A DNA stretch of 52,626 nucleotides from Bacteroidota bacterium. GTDB taxonomy: Bacteria; Bacteroidota; Bacteroidia; Chitinophagales; Chitinophagaceae. Within the stretch, counting starts at the first letter, position 1, and each line of letters starts with the position of its first letter. The DNA is taken from NCBI GenBank assembly GCA_016183765.1, contig JACPEA010000015.1, forward strand, positions 1-52,626, read 5' to 3'. The notes beneath the pieces are model-generated. The model had not been told where the DNA came from. It saw only the letters and a program-made list of their open reading frames with translations, and did not search any database. The translations under genes and the position numbers were made by a program. Positions 8,231-16,124 of this stretch are shown piece after piece.

Positions 8231-9304
8231 TTATATTTTAAAACGCAAAATTGTTATGATACCATTTGGCATATTGTTCTGGAATAATATGGTCGCATCG
8301 TATTTTTCAAGAATACTGATGGTCAGTGCCAGGCCTTCACCAAGTCCCTGCTGTTCATACTTTGACCGGCCGAACTGCCTGAACGAGGTATATGTAGACA
8401 ATTCTTCTGCCGTGATCGTATTTCCTAAATCAGCTACGATGACCTCGTAATTATTATCAGACATATGTGTACTGATCTTTACTTTATTGCCTTTCTCTGA
8501 AAATTTGAATGCATTTTCAATGATCTCGTATAATGCCGTAAATAACAGGTTTGATTTTACCGGAAGGGCTATATCGTCCAAACCTTCTATCAGCAGGTCT
8601 TCCCTCCTATCCGCTTTCTCCGCCAGTGATTGACCGATCTGCATGATGATGTTACGTACGCCTATATGCATTGCTTCAGCTATTTCAGCCTTATCCAGTT
8701 CTTTTACTTCGTACACCCTTTTCACTTTATCAAAAGTAGACTGCAGGCGTTCAGCACTGAGCGAAAGATAATTACAGAATTCGGCCAGCTGCGTATCGTT
8801 GTACTTCTCCACGTTCTGGTGTATGAATTCAGACATGGCTTTAATACCATTCATGGGAGTATTAAATTCATGACCCAACATCAGCCTGATCACATTTTCC
8901 AGGTCTTTGGTCTTTTCTTCTACTTTTTTTATGGCCGACCGTGGCTTATCCAGCCTGGTTTCGATAGCCTTGATAAGATCGGCGCTTTTAAATGGCTTAA
9001 AAATATAATCATCGGCTCCCAGGTTCATTCCTGCCCTGATATCATCGGCCTGCACTTTGGCCGTGAGAAAAATGAAGGGCGTATCGAATTCCGGCTGTTT
9101 ACGTAACTCCTGCAACATCTCAAAGCCATCCATTTCCGGCATCATCACGTCGCAAACAATCAGGTCCGGCTTCTCGGCCAATGCTTTAGCAAGACCCAGT
9201 TTGCCATTCTCGGCAACTATTACTTCATACTCGTAATAACGCAATATCTCGGCTATCGAGGCCCTGATAATCGTTTCATCTTCTACCAGTAATATCTTAT
9301 CCAT
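8231..9304 (-). CDS. Receiver-first hybrid histidine kinase (REC-HisKA-HATPase)
   Basis: The domain order is reversed relative to common hybrid kinases. An N-terminal receiver (Glu8-Asp9, Asp52 in VCDVMMPEMDG, Lys103 in YIFKPF) is followed by a HisKA with His145 in LGHEFNTPMNG and a HATPase with Asn264 in IIENAFKFSE, a weak G1 box (DLGNTI instead of DxGxG) and a GLGEGLALT G2 box. With 357 residues and no membrane segment it is cytoplasmic. Phosphorylation of the receiver by another kinase could switch the kinase core, making it a middle member of a relay. It sits between the PAS kinase (27 bases upstream) and the REC-AraC regulator (4 bases downstream). Confidence 0.9.
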   Translation of the reverse strand: MDKILLVEDETIIRASIAEILRYYEYEVIVAENGKLGLAKALAEKPDLIVCDVMMPEMDGFEMLQELRKQPEFDTPFIFLTAKVQADDIRAGMNLGADDYIFKPFKSADLIKAIETRLDKPRSAIKKVEEKTKDLENVIRLMLGHEFNTPMNGIKAMSEFIHQNVEKYNDTQLAEFCNYLSLSAERLQSTFDKVKRVYEVKELDKAEIAEAMHIGVRNIIMQIGQSLAEKADRREDLLIEGLDDIALPVKSNLLFTALYEIIENAFKFSEKGNKVKISTHMSDNNYEVIVADLGNTITAEELSTYTSFRQFGRSKYEQQGLGEGLALTISILEKYDATILFQNNMPNGIITILRFKI

Positions 9305-9331
9305 TCAGTTTACTAATTAGGGGGTATCCTT

Positions 9332-11230
9332 TTATTTCCGGAACCTGATCAGGAATGCTGACCCAAGATTCTCACGGCTTTTTACTTGTATTTTTCCTTT
9401 ACTCTTTTTTATAAACAGGTTTACAATCATTAAACCAAAACCCGTACCCGTAACAGACCCAACATTTGATCCACGCACAAAGGGCAGGAAGATCTTAGCA
9501 CATTGGTTTTCCGGGATCCCGATCCCATTATCCACTAACAGCAGGCTCCAATACCTTTTCGTGAACCTCAATCTGAGCACAGGATCCTTTCTTCCCTCTG
9601 AATATTTGAATGCATTACTGATAAGATTGCTTAAAATATGCGTCAACATCAATTCGTCCACTTTCACTTTCACCGGCTTTCCTTTTACGGAGAACCTCAA
9701 TGACCGGCCATCCGTCCATGGCGAGTACAAATCGCTGATCAGTTTTCTGATAAGTACTTCTACATCCAGGAGCACGGGAGAATGCGACAATTTTCCAGAC
9801 TCTATCTTGCTCAAGAAGAGAAACTCGTTCATCAGTTGTGTCATCTTATCTACCTGATGGATGATCCGCTCCGTATACTTTGTGATTCCGGCGGTATCTT
9901 CCCCAGCTTTCTTAGCTGCCAACATTTCTAACAGTTCCGTACTGGCGAGGATAACAGATAACGGCGTACGTAATTCATGCGAAACGAGGCTGATAAAACC
10001 AGATTTCATCTCATTGACCCTTCTTTCTTCCGCAGCAATCCGCTTTAGTTTTCGCTCTATCATCAAACGGGCTGTAATATCGTTCAGGAATACCGCTGCC
10101 CTTTTCTCCTTGCTATGATAGTTACTGAAATTGGTCAAATAATAACTGAACACCCTTTGTACACCATTATGGTCATTCAGGTAGATATAAGTAGCCGGTA
10201 CATCCAACCTGCCATCTTCCAAAAAAATCTGCAGGTTCCGTAAAAAAGAATCTCTCCCTTTCTTAATGAAACTTCCGATCTTCTGTGAACCGTATTCCTG
10301 TTCCTGCAAACCCGTAAGCTCTTCCCATTTAGGATTGGCATATTTGATCTGGCCACTCATGTTCAGGGTTACCACTACCTGATCCATGGAATGTACCAGG
10401 TCTTTCAAAGCCTGCTCCCTTTCCATCAGGTTCTCTTCCCGCTCCTTGATCCTGGTAATATTAACCCCATACCCAATCACCTGGCTCACTTTTCCATCCT
10501 TATTCAACAAAGGATAAAACCGTCTGAGGTTATGAACTTTTTTCCCTTCTTTGCTATAATTGGTCTCTTCAAACTCCATCATTTCAGCAGAATCCAATGC
10601 TTCCTTAAAAATGCCTCTCCGGTAAACAGCCAGGTGCGATGGCCGGTTGGTATGTCTGCAAAAATCAAAATCATCCTTACCAATCATCCACTGACGGATC
10701 TCATCGTTCCGGACAGCCGTTTTGTTCAGAAAAAGGTACTTATGATCCTTGTCAAAAATGGCTATGTCTGCCGGAATATTATTGAGTAACTGCTCATAAA
10801 AGAATTTCTGCTCCTGGGTTTGCGCAAGAACGGATTTGATCTCATTAAAATTCTTATAAATCCACAAATGCCCTTTATGCCCGGGGTCATCAAGTAAAGG
10901 CTTATAATCCCGATAGATCGACCTCCCATTTGCAAGTACCAGTTCTTCATTCAGTACAGGAACTTTGCCCGCATATATTTTCCTTATGCCTTCTACAAAA
11001 GCTTCGGGATCCTGAAAAAAGTGCTTTGATGTTTCTGCCGACCTGGAACAATCCGAACCAATCAATGATTCAGGGCTCAGCGGTATCTGGAACAATTCAC
11101 AAAACTGCTGGTTAACGAATACGATCTCGTTATCCAGTGTCTCAAATAACAAAGCATGGGAAATATTATTGAGTAAATACTTAAGCCCAGTTAACTGTTT
11201 GATACCTGTATGTAGTAAGTTTTGTTCCAA
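9332..11230 (-). CDS. PAS-domain sensor histidine kinase
   Basis: The 632-residue protein carries three PAS-like units at roughly 15-135, 145-265 (DIAIFDKDHKYLFLNKTAVR) and 280-395 (VVVTLNMSGQIKYANPKWEELTG), then HisKA with His418 in SHELRTPLS, and HATPase with NLISNAFKYSEG, DNGIGIP and GTGFGLMI. There is no transmembrane region or receiver, so the sensed signal is intracellular. It starts 2 bases after the lone receiver gene and is followed 27 bases later by the REC-histidine kinase. The arrangement suggests that it donates phosphate to one of these receivers. Confidence 0.92.
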   Translation of the reverse strand: MEQNLLHTGIKQLTGLKYLLNNISHALLFETLDNEIVFVNQQFCELFQIPLSPESLIGSDCSRSAETSKHFFQDPEAFVEGIRKIYAGKVPVLNEELVLANGRSIYRDYKPLLDDPGHKGHLWIYKNFNEIKSVLAQTQEQKFFYEQLLNNIPADIAIFDKDHKYLFLNKTAVRNDEIRQWMIGKDDFDFCRHTNRPSHLAVYRRGIFKEALDSAEMMEFEETNYSKEGKKVHNLRRFYPLLNKDGKVSQVIGYGVNITRIKEREENLMEREQALKDLVHSMDQVVVTLNMSGQIKYANPKWEELTGLQEQEYGSQKIGSFIKKGRDSFLRNLQIFLEDGRLDVPATYIYLNDHNGVQRVFSYYLTNFSNYHSKEKRAAVFLNDITARLMIERKLKRIAAEERRVNEMKSGFISLVSHELRTPLSVILASTELLEMLAAKKAGEDTAGITKYTERIIHQVDKMTQLMNEFLFLSKIESGKLSHSPVLLDVEVLIRKLISDLYSPWTDGRSLRFSVKGKPVKVKVDELMLTHILSNLISNAFKYSEGRKDPVLRLRFTKRYWSLLLVDNGIGIPENQCAKIFLPFVRGSNVGSVTGTGFGLMIVNLFIKKSKGKIQVKSRENLGSAFLIRFRK

Positions 11231-11232
11231 GA

Positions 11233-11598
11233 TCAGAAATTAGTGACGCATTCTCGTAATTTATGTATCAATTGCTCTTTTACAACCTGCTTTTCCAGGT
11301 AAGCGTTGATATGCTCACCCAGTCCTTTTTCCAGAAAATTGCTATAAAAAGTGCCGCTGATAACAATCGTTTTTACTTTCTTGTACCTGTCCGTATCATG
11401 TGCCATTCTCCGGATCACAGCATACCCATCCATAACGGGCATGTTCAGATCGAGCAACAGTACCGTAGCTGTATCTTTCAGTTCTTCCAAAGCATCAAGT
11501 ACTTCCCTGCCATTCCCCACTTCTACCATCCGTTTATTCAGGTCTTTCAACATATGGATTAACACGAACCGGTTAATGCAATTGTCTTCTGCAATCAA
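11233..11598 (-). CDS. Single-domain response regulator with no normal start codon
   Basis: This is a stand-alone receiver domain (121 residues from TTG) with Glu4-Asp5, phosphoacceptor Asp50 in LLLDLNMPVMDG, Ser81 and Lys103. The residue after the lysine is Gln where receivers normally have Pro. It would act as a phosphate shuttle. The start is odd: the frame is open back to a TGA at 11638-11640 and the residues before the TTG (TDYTIL) complete the first beta strand, yet no ATG or GTG lies in frame. Either the TTG at 11598 is used and the strand is shortened, or a rare start upstream (such as ATA at 11628) is used, or there is a frameshift: an ATG at 11639 is out of frame. It lies between the LuxR-type regulator and the PAS kinase. 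Confidence 0.8.
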   Translation of the reverse strand: MIAEDNCINRFVLIHMLKDLNKRMVEVGNGREVLDALEELKDTATVLLLDLNMPVMDGYAVIRRMAHDTDRYKKVKTIVISGTFYSNFLEKGLGEHINAYLEKQVVKEQLIHKLRECVTNF

Positions 11599-11641
11599 TA
11601 TGGTATAATCCGTCTGCTGTTCCGGTATATCAGTACATCAT

Positions 11642-12298
11642 TTATAAGATAATGTCCGATCGCCTGTTTGACAATACTTTGGCAATCAACTCTGATTTGG
11701 AATTAACCCCCATTTTGTAATAAATGTTCTTGATATGATCGTTCACTGTGGCAAAAGATATCTTAAGAATATTGGCCACTTCTTTATAACTAAGTCCTTT
11801 TACCAGTTGTTCAAGAACATCATTTTCCCTGCGGGTGAGTAGCATATTTTTGCTTTCCCGTACAGGCTTGTTACTGGCATTGATCCGATGAATAAGTTTT
11901 TCGGCTATTAATGGGGAGAGGGCTGCACCACCATTCTGGATAATAGCTATCTGCTGACTGATCTCTTTTAGCGAAAAAGGTTTCAGCAGGTAACCATCGG
12001 CACCGCTGGTAATAGCTTCCCATACACTTTCCCGGGAACTGTCGCCGGTAATGACGACCAATTTAGTATCAGGATACTTATTCTTAATGACGGAGATGGC
12101 TTTCAGGCCGGAAATACCGGGCAGGCCAATGTCGAGAAACAGTACATAAGGCCCCTCGGTGTTATGATCGTAATGCATCAACCATTTTTCTACACTGTAG
12201 CACGAAAAAAGGGTCCGCATATTACTGTTCTGGGAAACGAATTCTTCAATACCCGTGCGCAAAGCCTGGTTGTCTTCAATAATACCAACTGTGATCAT
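11642..12298 (-). CDS. NarL/FixJ-type response regulator (receiver plus LuxR HTH)
   Basis: The 218-residue protein has an N-terminal receiver with Glu8-Asp9, Asp56 (LFLDIGLPGISG), Thr84 and Lys106 (GYLLKPF), and a C-terminal LuxR helix-turn-helix at about 150-205 with LTRRENDVLEQLVKGLSYKEVANIL and SFATVNDHIKNIY. Such regulators dimerise on DNA when phosphorylated. It is the first gene of the six-gene minus-strand run and therefore likely to be made in the largest amount. The adjacent receiver, PAS kinase and REC-kinase are plausible phosphate donors. Confidence 0.93.
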   Translation of the reverse strand: MITVGIIEDNQALRTGIEEFVSQNSNMRTLFSCYSVEKWLMHYDHNTEGPYVLFLDIGLPGISGLKAISVIKNKYPDTKLVVITGDSSRESVWEAITSGADGYLLKPFSLKEISQQIAIIQNGGAALSPLIAEKLIHRINASNKPVRESKNMLLTRRENDVLEQLVKGLSYKEVANILKISFATVNDHIKNIYYKMGVNSKSELIAKVLSNRRSDIIL

Positions 12299-12703
12299 TC
12301 CTGCTCAATTTGATTTGCTTCTGAATAAATAAGTCTTGTAAACAAGCATACACATGTCGTTGCAGAACGTATACAACGAGTTCGTCAATGCATCACTTAT
12401 TTTACAGGAATAAAGCAGGAAGTAAAGAAAATGATTAATTCTTGTTAATTAGCCCCCTTAAACATGGGGCTTAATTAAGGATAAACGTTTTCGGATGACA
12501 GTTTATCGCAAAAATGACCAATCATTATCATTTATATGTGCAAAACTACGACAAACGGGTATTCTGCACCTATGAAAAACAACAAAAAATCCAAAGATTT
12601 ATGAACAATTTTATCTTTTCGTACATATGCAATCGTTTGCGCTGTAGTGAATTCCAGCTTACGCCAGCAGGATCCGCAACAGAATATACCGGATCGTCAC
12701 GGC
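12299..12703. other. Spacer between the signalling run and the molybdopterin operon
   Basis: No gene is supported in these 405 bases. An imperfect inverted repeat (12445-12456 with 12466-12478, arms TTAATTAGCCCC and GGGGCTTAATTAA, one bulge) is the only structure. It may end the molybdopterin operon transcript or belong to the leader of the LuxR-type regulator gene. No full TTG-N19-TAnnTTTG promoter was found. Confidence 0.4.
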
Positions 12704-13615
12704 TTATTCATGCCTGCCGCCCCGGGCAATCTCAAGCACATGCAGTACCTGGGGAAACAAGGCATCCATATACTCTACCGATCCTTTTGTTGAACCGGGA
12801 AGCGTTAAGACCAGCATTCCTCCCACAAAACCGGCAACACTCCGCGATAGCATGGCGTAGGGCATGCGTTCCTGTCCATAACGGCGGGCCTGCTCCATAA
12901 TACCCGTAAGTTCCTTATTCAGCATAGGCTGTATGATATCCGGGGTGATATCTCTCGGCGAAGCGCCGGTGCCACCTACAAACAACAGCAGCTGTACCCC
13001 ATTGCCGGCCTGGATAGTCACCTGTTCGCGTATGGCATCAGCCTCATCAGGTATCACCTGGTATGCGGTTGTTTCAATAGCAACGGATTTCAGTTTTTCG
13101 ATAACGGCCAAACCTGCTTTGTCTTCCGCTTTTTTCCCAAACACGGAATCCGAGCAAACGATCACAGCCACTTTGATGGATTCACCGGCAGGTAACCGAT
13201 ACTGTGATTTTCCTCCTTCCTTATGCAACAGGCGTATCCGCTGGATCTCGATTGACCTGTCGATCGGTTTCAGCATATCATACAAGGTCAATGCAGCCAC
13301 AGATGCCCCATGCATGGCTTCTACTTCTACGCCTGTTTTATATACTGTATGCACTTCCACCCTGATCTCCACGGCAAGCCCCTGTATCTCAAAACTCACC
13401 TGTGTAAATTCAACAGGCAGGGGATGGCAATCGGGGATCACATCACTGGTTTTTTTAACAGCAAATAAGGCCGCTACTTTGGCAAACTCAAAAACATCTC
13501 CTTTGGGTACTGTTTTATGAATAATCGCGTCAATGGTTTGCTGAGAGGAAACCTGAACCGTAGCTGCCGCCACAGCTTTCCGCAGGCTGCTTGATTTATG
13601 TGTGATGTTCACCAT
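12704..13615 (-). CDS. moaCB: Bifunctional MoaC-MoaB/Mog molybdenum cofactor protein
   Basis: Two enzymes are fused in 303 residues. Residues 1-147 are MoaC (cyclic pyranopterin monophosphate synthase), with MVNITHK, KGDVFEFAKVAA, DVIPDCHPLP and DRSIEIQRIRLLHKEGGKS. Residues about 148-303 are a MoaB/Mog molybdopterin adenylyltransferase with VIVCSDSV, FVGGTGASPRDITPD and LPGSTKGSVEY. MoaC makes cPMP with MoaA; MoaB/Mog adenylates molybdopterin before MoeA inserts molybdate. This fusion is known in Bacteroidota. It is the last gene of the operon, starting 1 base after the moaE stop. Confidence 0.93.
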   Translation of the reverse strand: MVNITHKSSSLRKAVAAATVQVSSQQTIDAIIHKTVPKGDVFEFAKVAALFAVKKTSDVIPDCHPLPVEFTQVSFEIQGLAVEIRVEVHTVYKTGVEVEAMHGASVAALTLYDMLKPIDRSIEIQRIRLLHKEGGKSQYRLPAGESIKVAVIVCSDSVFGKKAEDKAGLAVIEKLKSVAIETTAYQVIPDEADAIREQVTIQAGNGVQLLLFVGGTGASPRDITPDIIQPMLNKELTGIMEQARRYGQERMPYAMLSRSVAGFVGGMLVLTLPGSTKGSVEYMDALFPQVLHVLEIARGGRHE

Positions 13616-13616
13616 A

Positions 13617-14060
13617 TCATTTGTTTTCTTTCCAGGCAGTGGCCTGGTTGTTCAGTATCTCTTTTCCCCAGATAGGTAACTGGAACTTGATCGCTTCCAC
13701 CAGTTCTTCGCAGGCATCTATCGCCGCTTTCCGGTGTGGGGAAGATACAAAAACATACAAACAGATCTCCCCTGCCAACACGGCACCCAGGCTATGATAG
13801 ACATGCATACAGGTAAGCGGATATTTGGCAAATAAAGATTCCCTTATCTCATGCATTTTTTCCAAAGCCATTTCAGTGTAAGCGGTATACGCAATAGCCG
13901 TAACCGATCCCGTTTCTTTTACATCAGCACGAACCTGACCCAGGAAAATACTATGCGCCCCGATAGCCGTTTGTGTGGCATGTTTCTGTATGTCCTCCGC
14001 TATCTTTTGTGCGGGGATCGGGCCTTCCATGAAGATATTTTTAACCTTATGCTCTTTCAT
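13617..14060 (-). CDS. moaE: Molybdopterin synthase catalytic subunit
   Basis: MoaE forms the heterotetrameric molybdopterin synthase with MoaD and transfers sulfur to cPMP. The 147-residue protein has the family core: GAHSIFLGQVR, YTAYTEMALEKM, and the active-site segment SSPHRKAAIDACEELVEAIK with His109 and Arg110, Lys125, then PIWGKE with Lys133. Its start overlaps the end of the MoeB-like gene by 4 bases, a sign of translational coupling. The small subunit MoaD is encoded two genes upstream. Confidence 0.95.
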   Translation of the reverse strand: MKEHKVKNIFMEGPIPAQKIAEDIQKHATQTAIGAHSIFLGQVRADVKETGSVTAIAYTAYTEMALEKMHEIRESLFAKYPLTCMHVYHSLGAVLAGEICLYVFVSSPHRKAAIDACEELVEAIKFQLPIWGKEILNNQATAWKENK

Positions 14061-15151
14061 ATTCCCTGTTGATTGAAGTAGGCGGTCAAGCCTCCTTTTA
14101 AACTGTATACGGGCAGATTACGGCGTGTTTTGATCAGTTGTGCCGCATACACACTACGTATACCCTGGTGACAGATCACACAGATCTCTTTTGCAGGAAG
14201 TGTTTCCAGCGATGCCTGCAGTTCAGACATGGGTATCTGCGCATCCGAGAAATCGATCCTGGGAAATTCATGCCGCTCCCGTACATCCAGCACAAATACA
14301 TTGGGTTCCTGCAGCAAACGGTTGAATTCCCTCACATTGATCTCCGGTATATCCTCGTCCCCATCCTCACACACAAAGCTGTAATCCGCCTGCACAAAAC
14401 TATCTTGATCAATTTCCGTTACATCGGGATGCAATGACAATACGATCTCATAGGACCGGGCCTGCCAAACATCATAGTTATACAAACGTCCGTACAAGGT
14501 TTCGCCCAGTCCAGTAAGCAGCTTTACCGCTTCTGCCGCCTGCATGGTGCCAATGATACCGGGCAATACGCCGATCACACCCGCTTCTTCACAACTCTGT
14601 ATCTCTCCCCTGGCAGGCGACACGGGAAAGAGATCGCGATAGTTCAGTGAACGCCCCTTACCTGCCGTCACATTGAAGACCGATACCTGTCCCTGGTAAC
14701 GCGATACCGCGCCATACACGAAAGTTTTGTGCAGTAACACGCAGGCATCGTTGATCATATATTTGGCCGCAAAATTATCAGTTCCGTCGATCACGATATC
14801 ATAGGCACCAATATAATCCAATGCATTCCGGTTACTTAGCTGAAAAGGGTACACCAAGAAGCTGATTTCCGGGTCCAGCAGTTTCATTTTTTCAGCCGCT
14901 ACGAAAGCCTTGTTTTTTCCTATATCTGATTCATTAAAGAGCAACTGACGGTGCAGGTTACTCCTGCTTACAGTATCCCCATCCATTAAACCAATGGCAC
15001 CTACACCTGCCCCAACAAGGTATTGCAGTGCCGGGCATCCCAGTCCGCCCACACCAATGATCAATACTTTAGCAGCACGGAGTTTATCCTGTGCAGCCTG
15101 ACCAAAACCCGGCAGGATCATCTGTCGTATGTAACGTTCATTATTCAACAT
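14057..15151 (-). CDS. moeB: MoeB/ThiF-type adenylyltransferase with C-terminal rhodanese domain
   Basis: The enzyme should activate the C-terminus of MoaD by adenylation and sulfurate it. Residues 1-250 are the ThiF/E1 domain with GVGGLGCP (33-40), DGDTVSRSNLHRQ, DGTDNFAAKY and Cys187 in SCEEAGV. Residues about 268-364 form a rhodanese domain with active-site Cys327 in CHQGIRS, which can carry persulfide sulfur. The two CxxC pairs that bind zinc in E. coli MoeB are missing: the first is replaced by NYRD (170-173), and HPDVTE stands in the region of the second. The gene begins 1 base after moaD and overlaps moaE by 4 bases, so MoaD is its likely substrate. Confidence 0.92.
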   Translation of the reverse strand: MLNNERYIRQMILPGFGQAAQDKLRAAKVLIIGVGGLGCPALQYLVGAGVGAIGLMDGDTVSRSNLHRQLLFNESDIGKNKAFVAAEKMKLLDPEISFLVYPFQLSNRNALDYIGAYDIVIDGTDNFAAKYMINDACVLLHKTFVYGAVSRYQGQVSVFNVTAGKGRSLNYRDLFPVSPARGEIQSCEEAGVIGVLPGIIGTMQAAEAVKLLTGLGETLYGRLYNYDVWQARSYEIVLSLHPDVTEIDQDSFVQADYSFVCEDGDEDIPEINVREFNRLLQEPNVFVLDVRERHEFPRIDFSDAQIPMSELQASLETLPAKEICVICHQGIRSVYAAQLIKTRRNLPVYSLKGGLTAYFNQQGI

Positions 15152-15152
15152 A

Positions 15153-15386
15153 TCATCCTCCGGAAAATGGCGGCATCAGGGCAACAATATCGCCGGGTTG
15201 TAAGGATTCTGTTTGCTGTATCATACGTTGATTCACGGCTACAAAATACCGGGCCGAACACAGGGCAGGATATCTCTCCATGAGATATGTTTTCAGCTGA
15301 TCCGTATCCGTAACATCTTCTACGATCAGCCTTCCCACCGTAGTAGCATCCGTTAATGATCCAAAAAATAAAATTTCAATCGCCAT
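15153..15386 (-). CDS. moaD: Molybdopterin synthase small subunit
   Basis: MoaD is a ubiquitin-fold sulfur carrier. The 77-residue protein starts MAIEILFFGSL, has the internal YFVAVNQ strand and LQPGDIVALMPPFSGG, and ends in the required Gly-Gly that is adenylated and thiocarboxylated. The size fits the family (about 80). It lies directly upstream of the activating MoeB-rhodanese and is 4 bases from the permease gene before it. Confidence 0.95.
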   Translation of the reverse strand: MAIEILFFGSLTDATTVGRLIVEDVTDTDQLKTYLMERYPALCSARYFVAVNQRMIQQTESLQPGDIVALMPPFSGG

Positions 15387-15390
15387 ACGC

Positions 15391-16119
15391 TTATTTTACA
15401 AAAAACAGTTTACCTGCAGCCAGTATCAATACGAATGCCAGTATATATTTCATGTTCTTTGCCTGCAGTTTCTCCGCACCCACATAAGCACCCAGCAAAC
15501 CGCCTGCCAATACAAATGCAATGATGGTATAGATCTGCGGACTCAGGTTGAATCCTGTTTTCAGCTGCCCGGCAATACCTGCCATCGAATTTAAGAAGAT
15601 AAAAATTGCGCTGATGGCAGCCGTCTGTTTTTGTGTAGACCAGCCCATCAATAATAACAGGGGAGAAAGCAGGATCCCCCCTCCCATACCGATCATACCC
15701 GATACCAGGCCAATGACCGCTCCGATCGAAAACAATACATACCAGCGGGGAGCAGGTTTTACCGACTGCTCGGAACTGGCCCATACCATCCGGATGATCG
15801 ACAACAGCAATACCACCCCGAGCACTTGCTTATACAGCACTTCCGACACCTGCAATACACTACCCAGATAAGCAAAAGGTATCGATGCTGCGATCAGCGG
15901 CCATAACAATTCCTTACGGAAATGCCTGGCCCGGTAAAATGAGATGAACGCCATCAGCGATACCATTACATTCAACAGCAGTGCAGTGGGTTTCATCACA
16001 GCCGCACTGAATCCGAGCAATGCCATTAAAGCCAGGTAACCACTGGCTCCGCCATGTCCTACCGATGCATATAAAAATGCCACCAGGAAAAACAATGCAT
16101 ATAAAAGGATCTCTTCCAT
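15391..16119 (-). CDS. TauE/SafE (TSUP) family membrane permease
   Basis: The ATG at 16119 is chosen because it lies 5 bases after the moeA stop, while the longer frame from 16200 would overlap moeA by 76 bases and add a non-membrane tail. The 242-residue protein has about seven to eight hydrophobic helices and two family repeats: GHGGASGYLALMALLG near the N-terminus and GLVSGMIGMGGGILLSPLLLL in the middle. TSUP proteins move small anions such as sulfite, sulfonates or thiosulfate. Its place between moeA and moaD suggests a sulfur-related or oxyanion substrate for cofactor synthesis, but the substrate is not readable from sequence. Confidence 0.85.
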   Translation of the reverse strand: MEEILLYALFFLVAFLYASVGHGGASGYLALMALLGFSAAVMKPTALLLNVMVSLMAFISFYRARHFRKELLWPLIAASIPFAYLGSVLQVSEVLYKQVLGVVLLLSIIRMVWASSEQSVKPAPRWYVLFSIGAVIGLVSGMIGMGGGILLSPLLLLMGWSTQKQTAAISAIFIFLNSMAGIAGQLKTGFNLSPQIYTIIAFVLAGGLLGAYVGAEKLQAKNMKYILAFVLILAAGKLFFVK

Positions 16120-16124
16120 ATATC

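Noticed and set aside
12514..12900. Open frame of 128 codons starting MTNHYHLYV, which recalls the HxH motif of REP-type transposases
   Set aside because: Only the first few residues resemble it. No catalytic tyrosine context follows, and the second half is antisense to the moaC-moaB gene.
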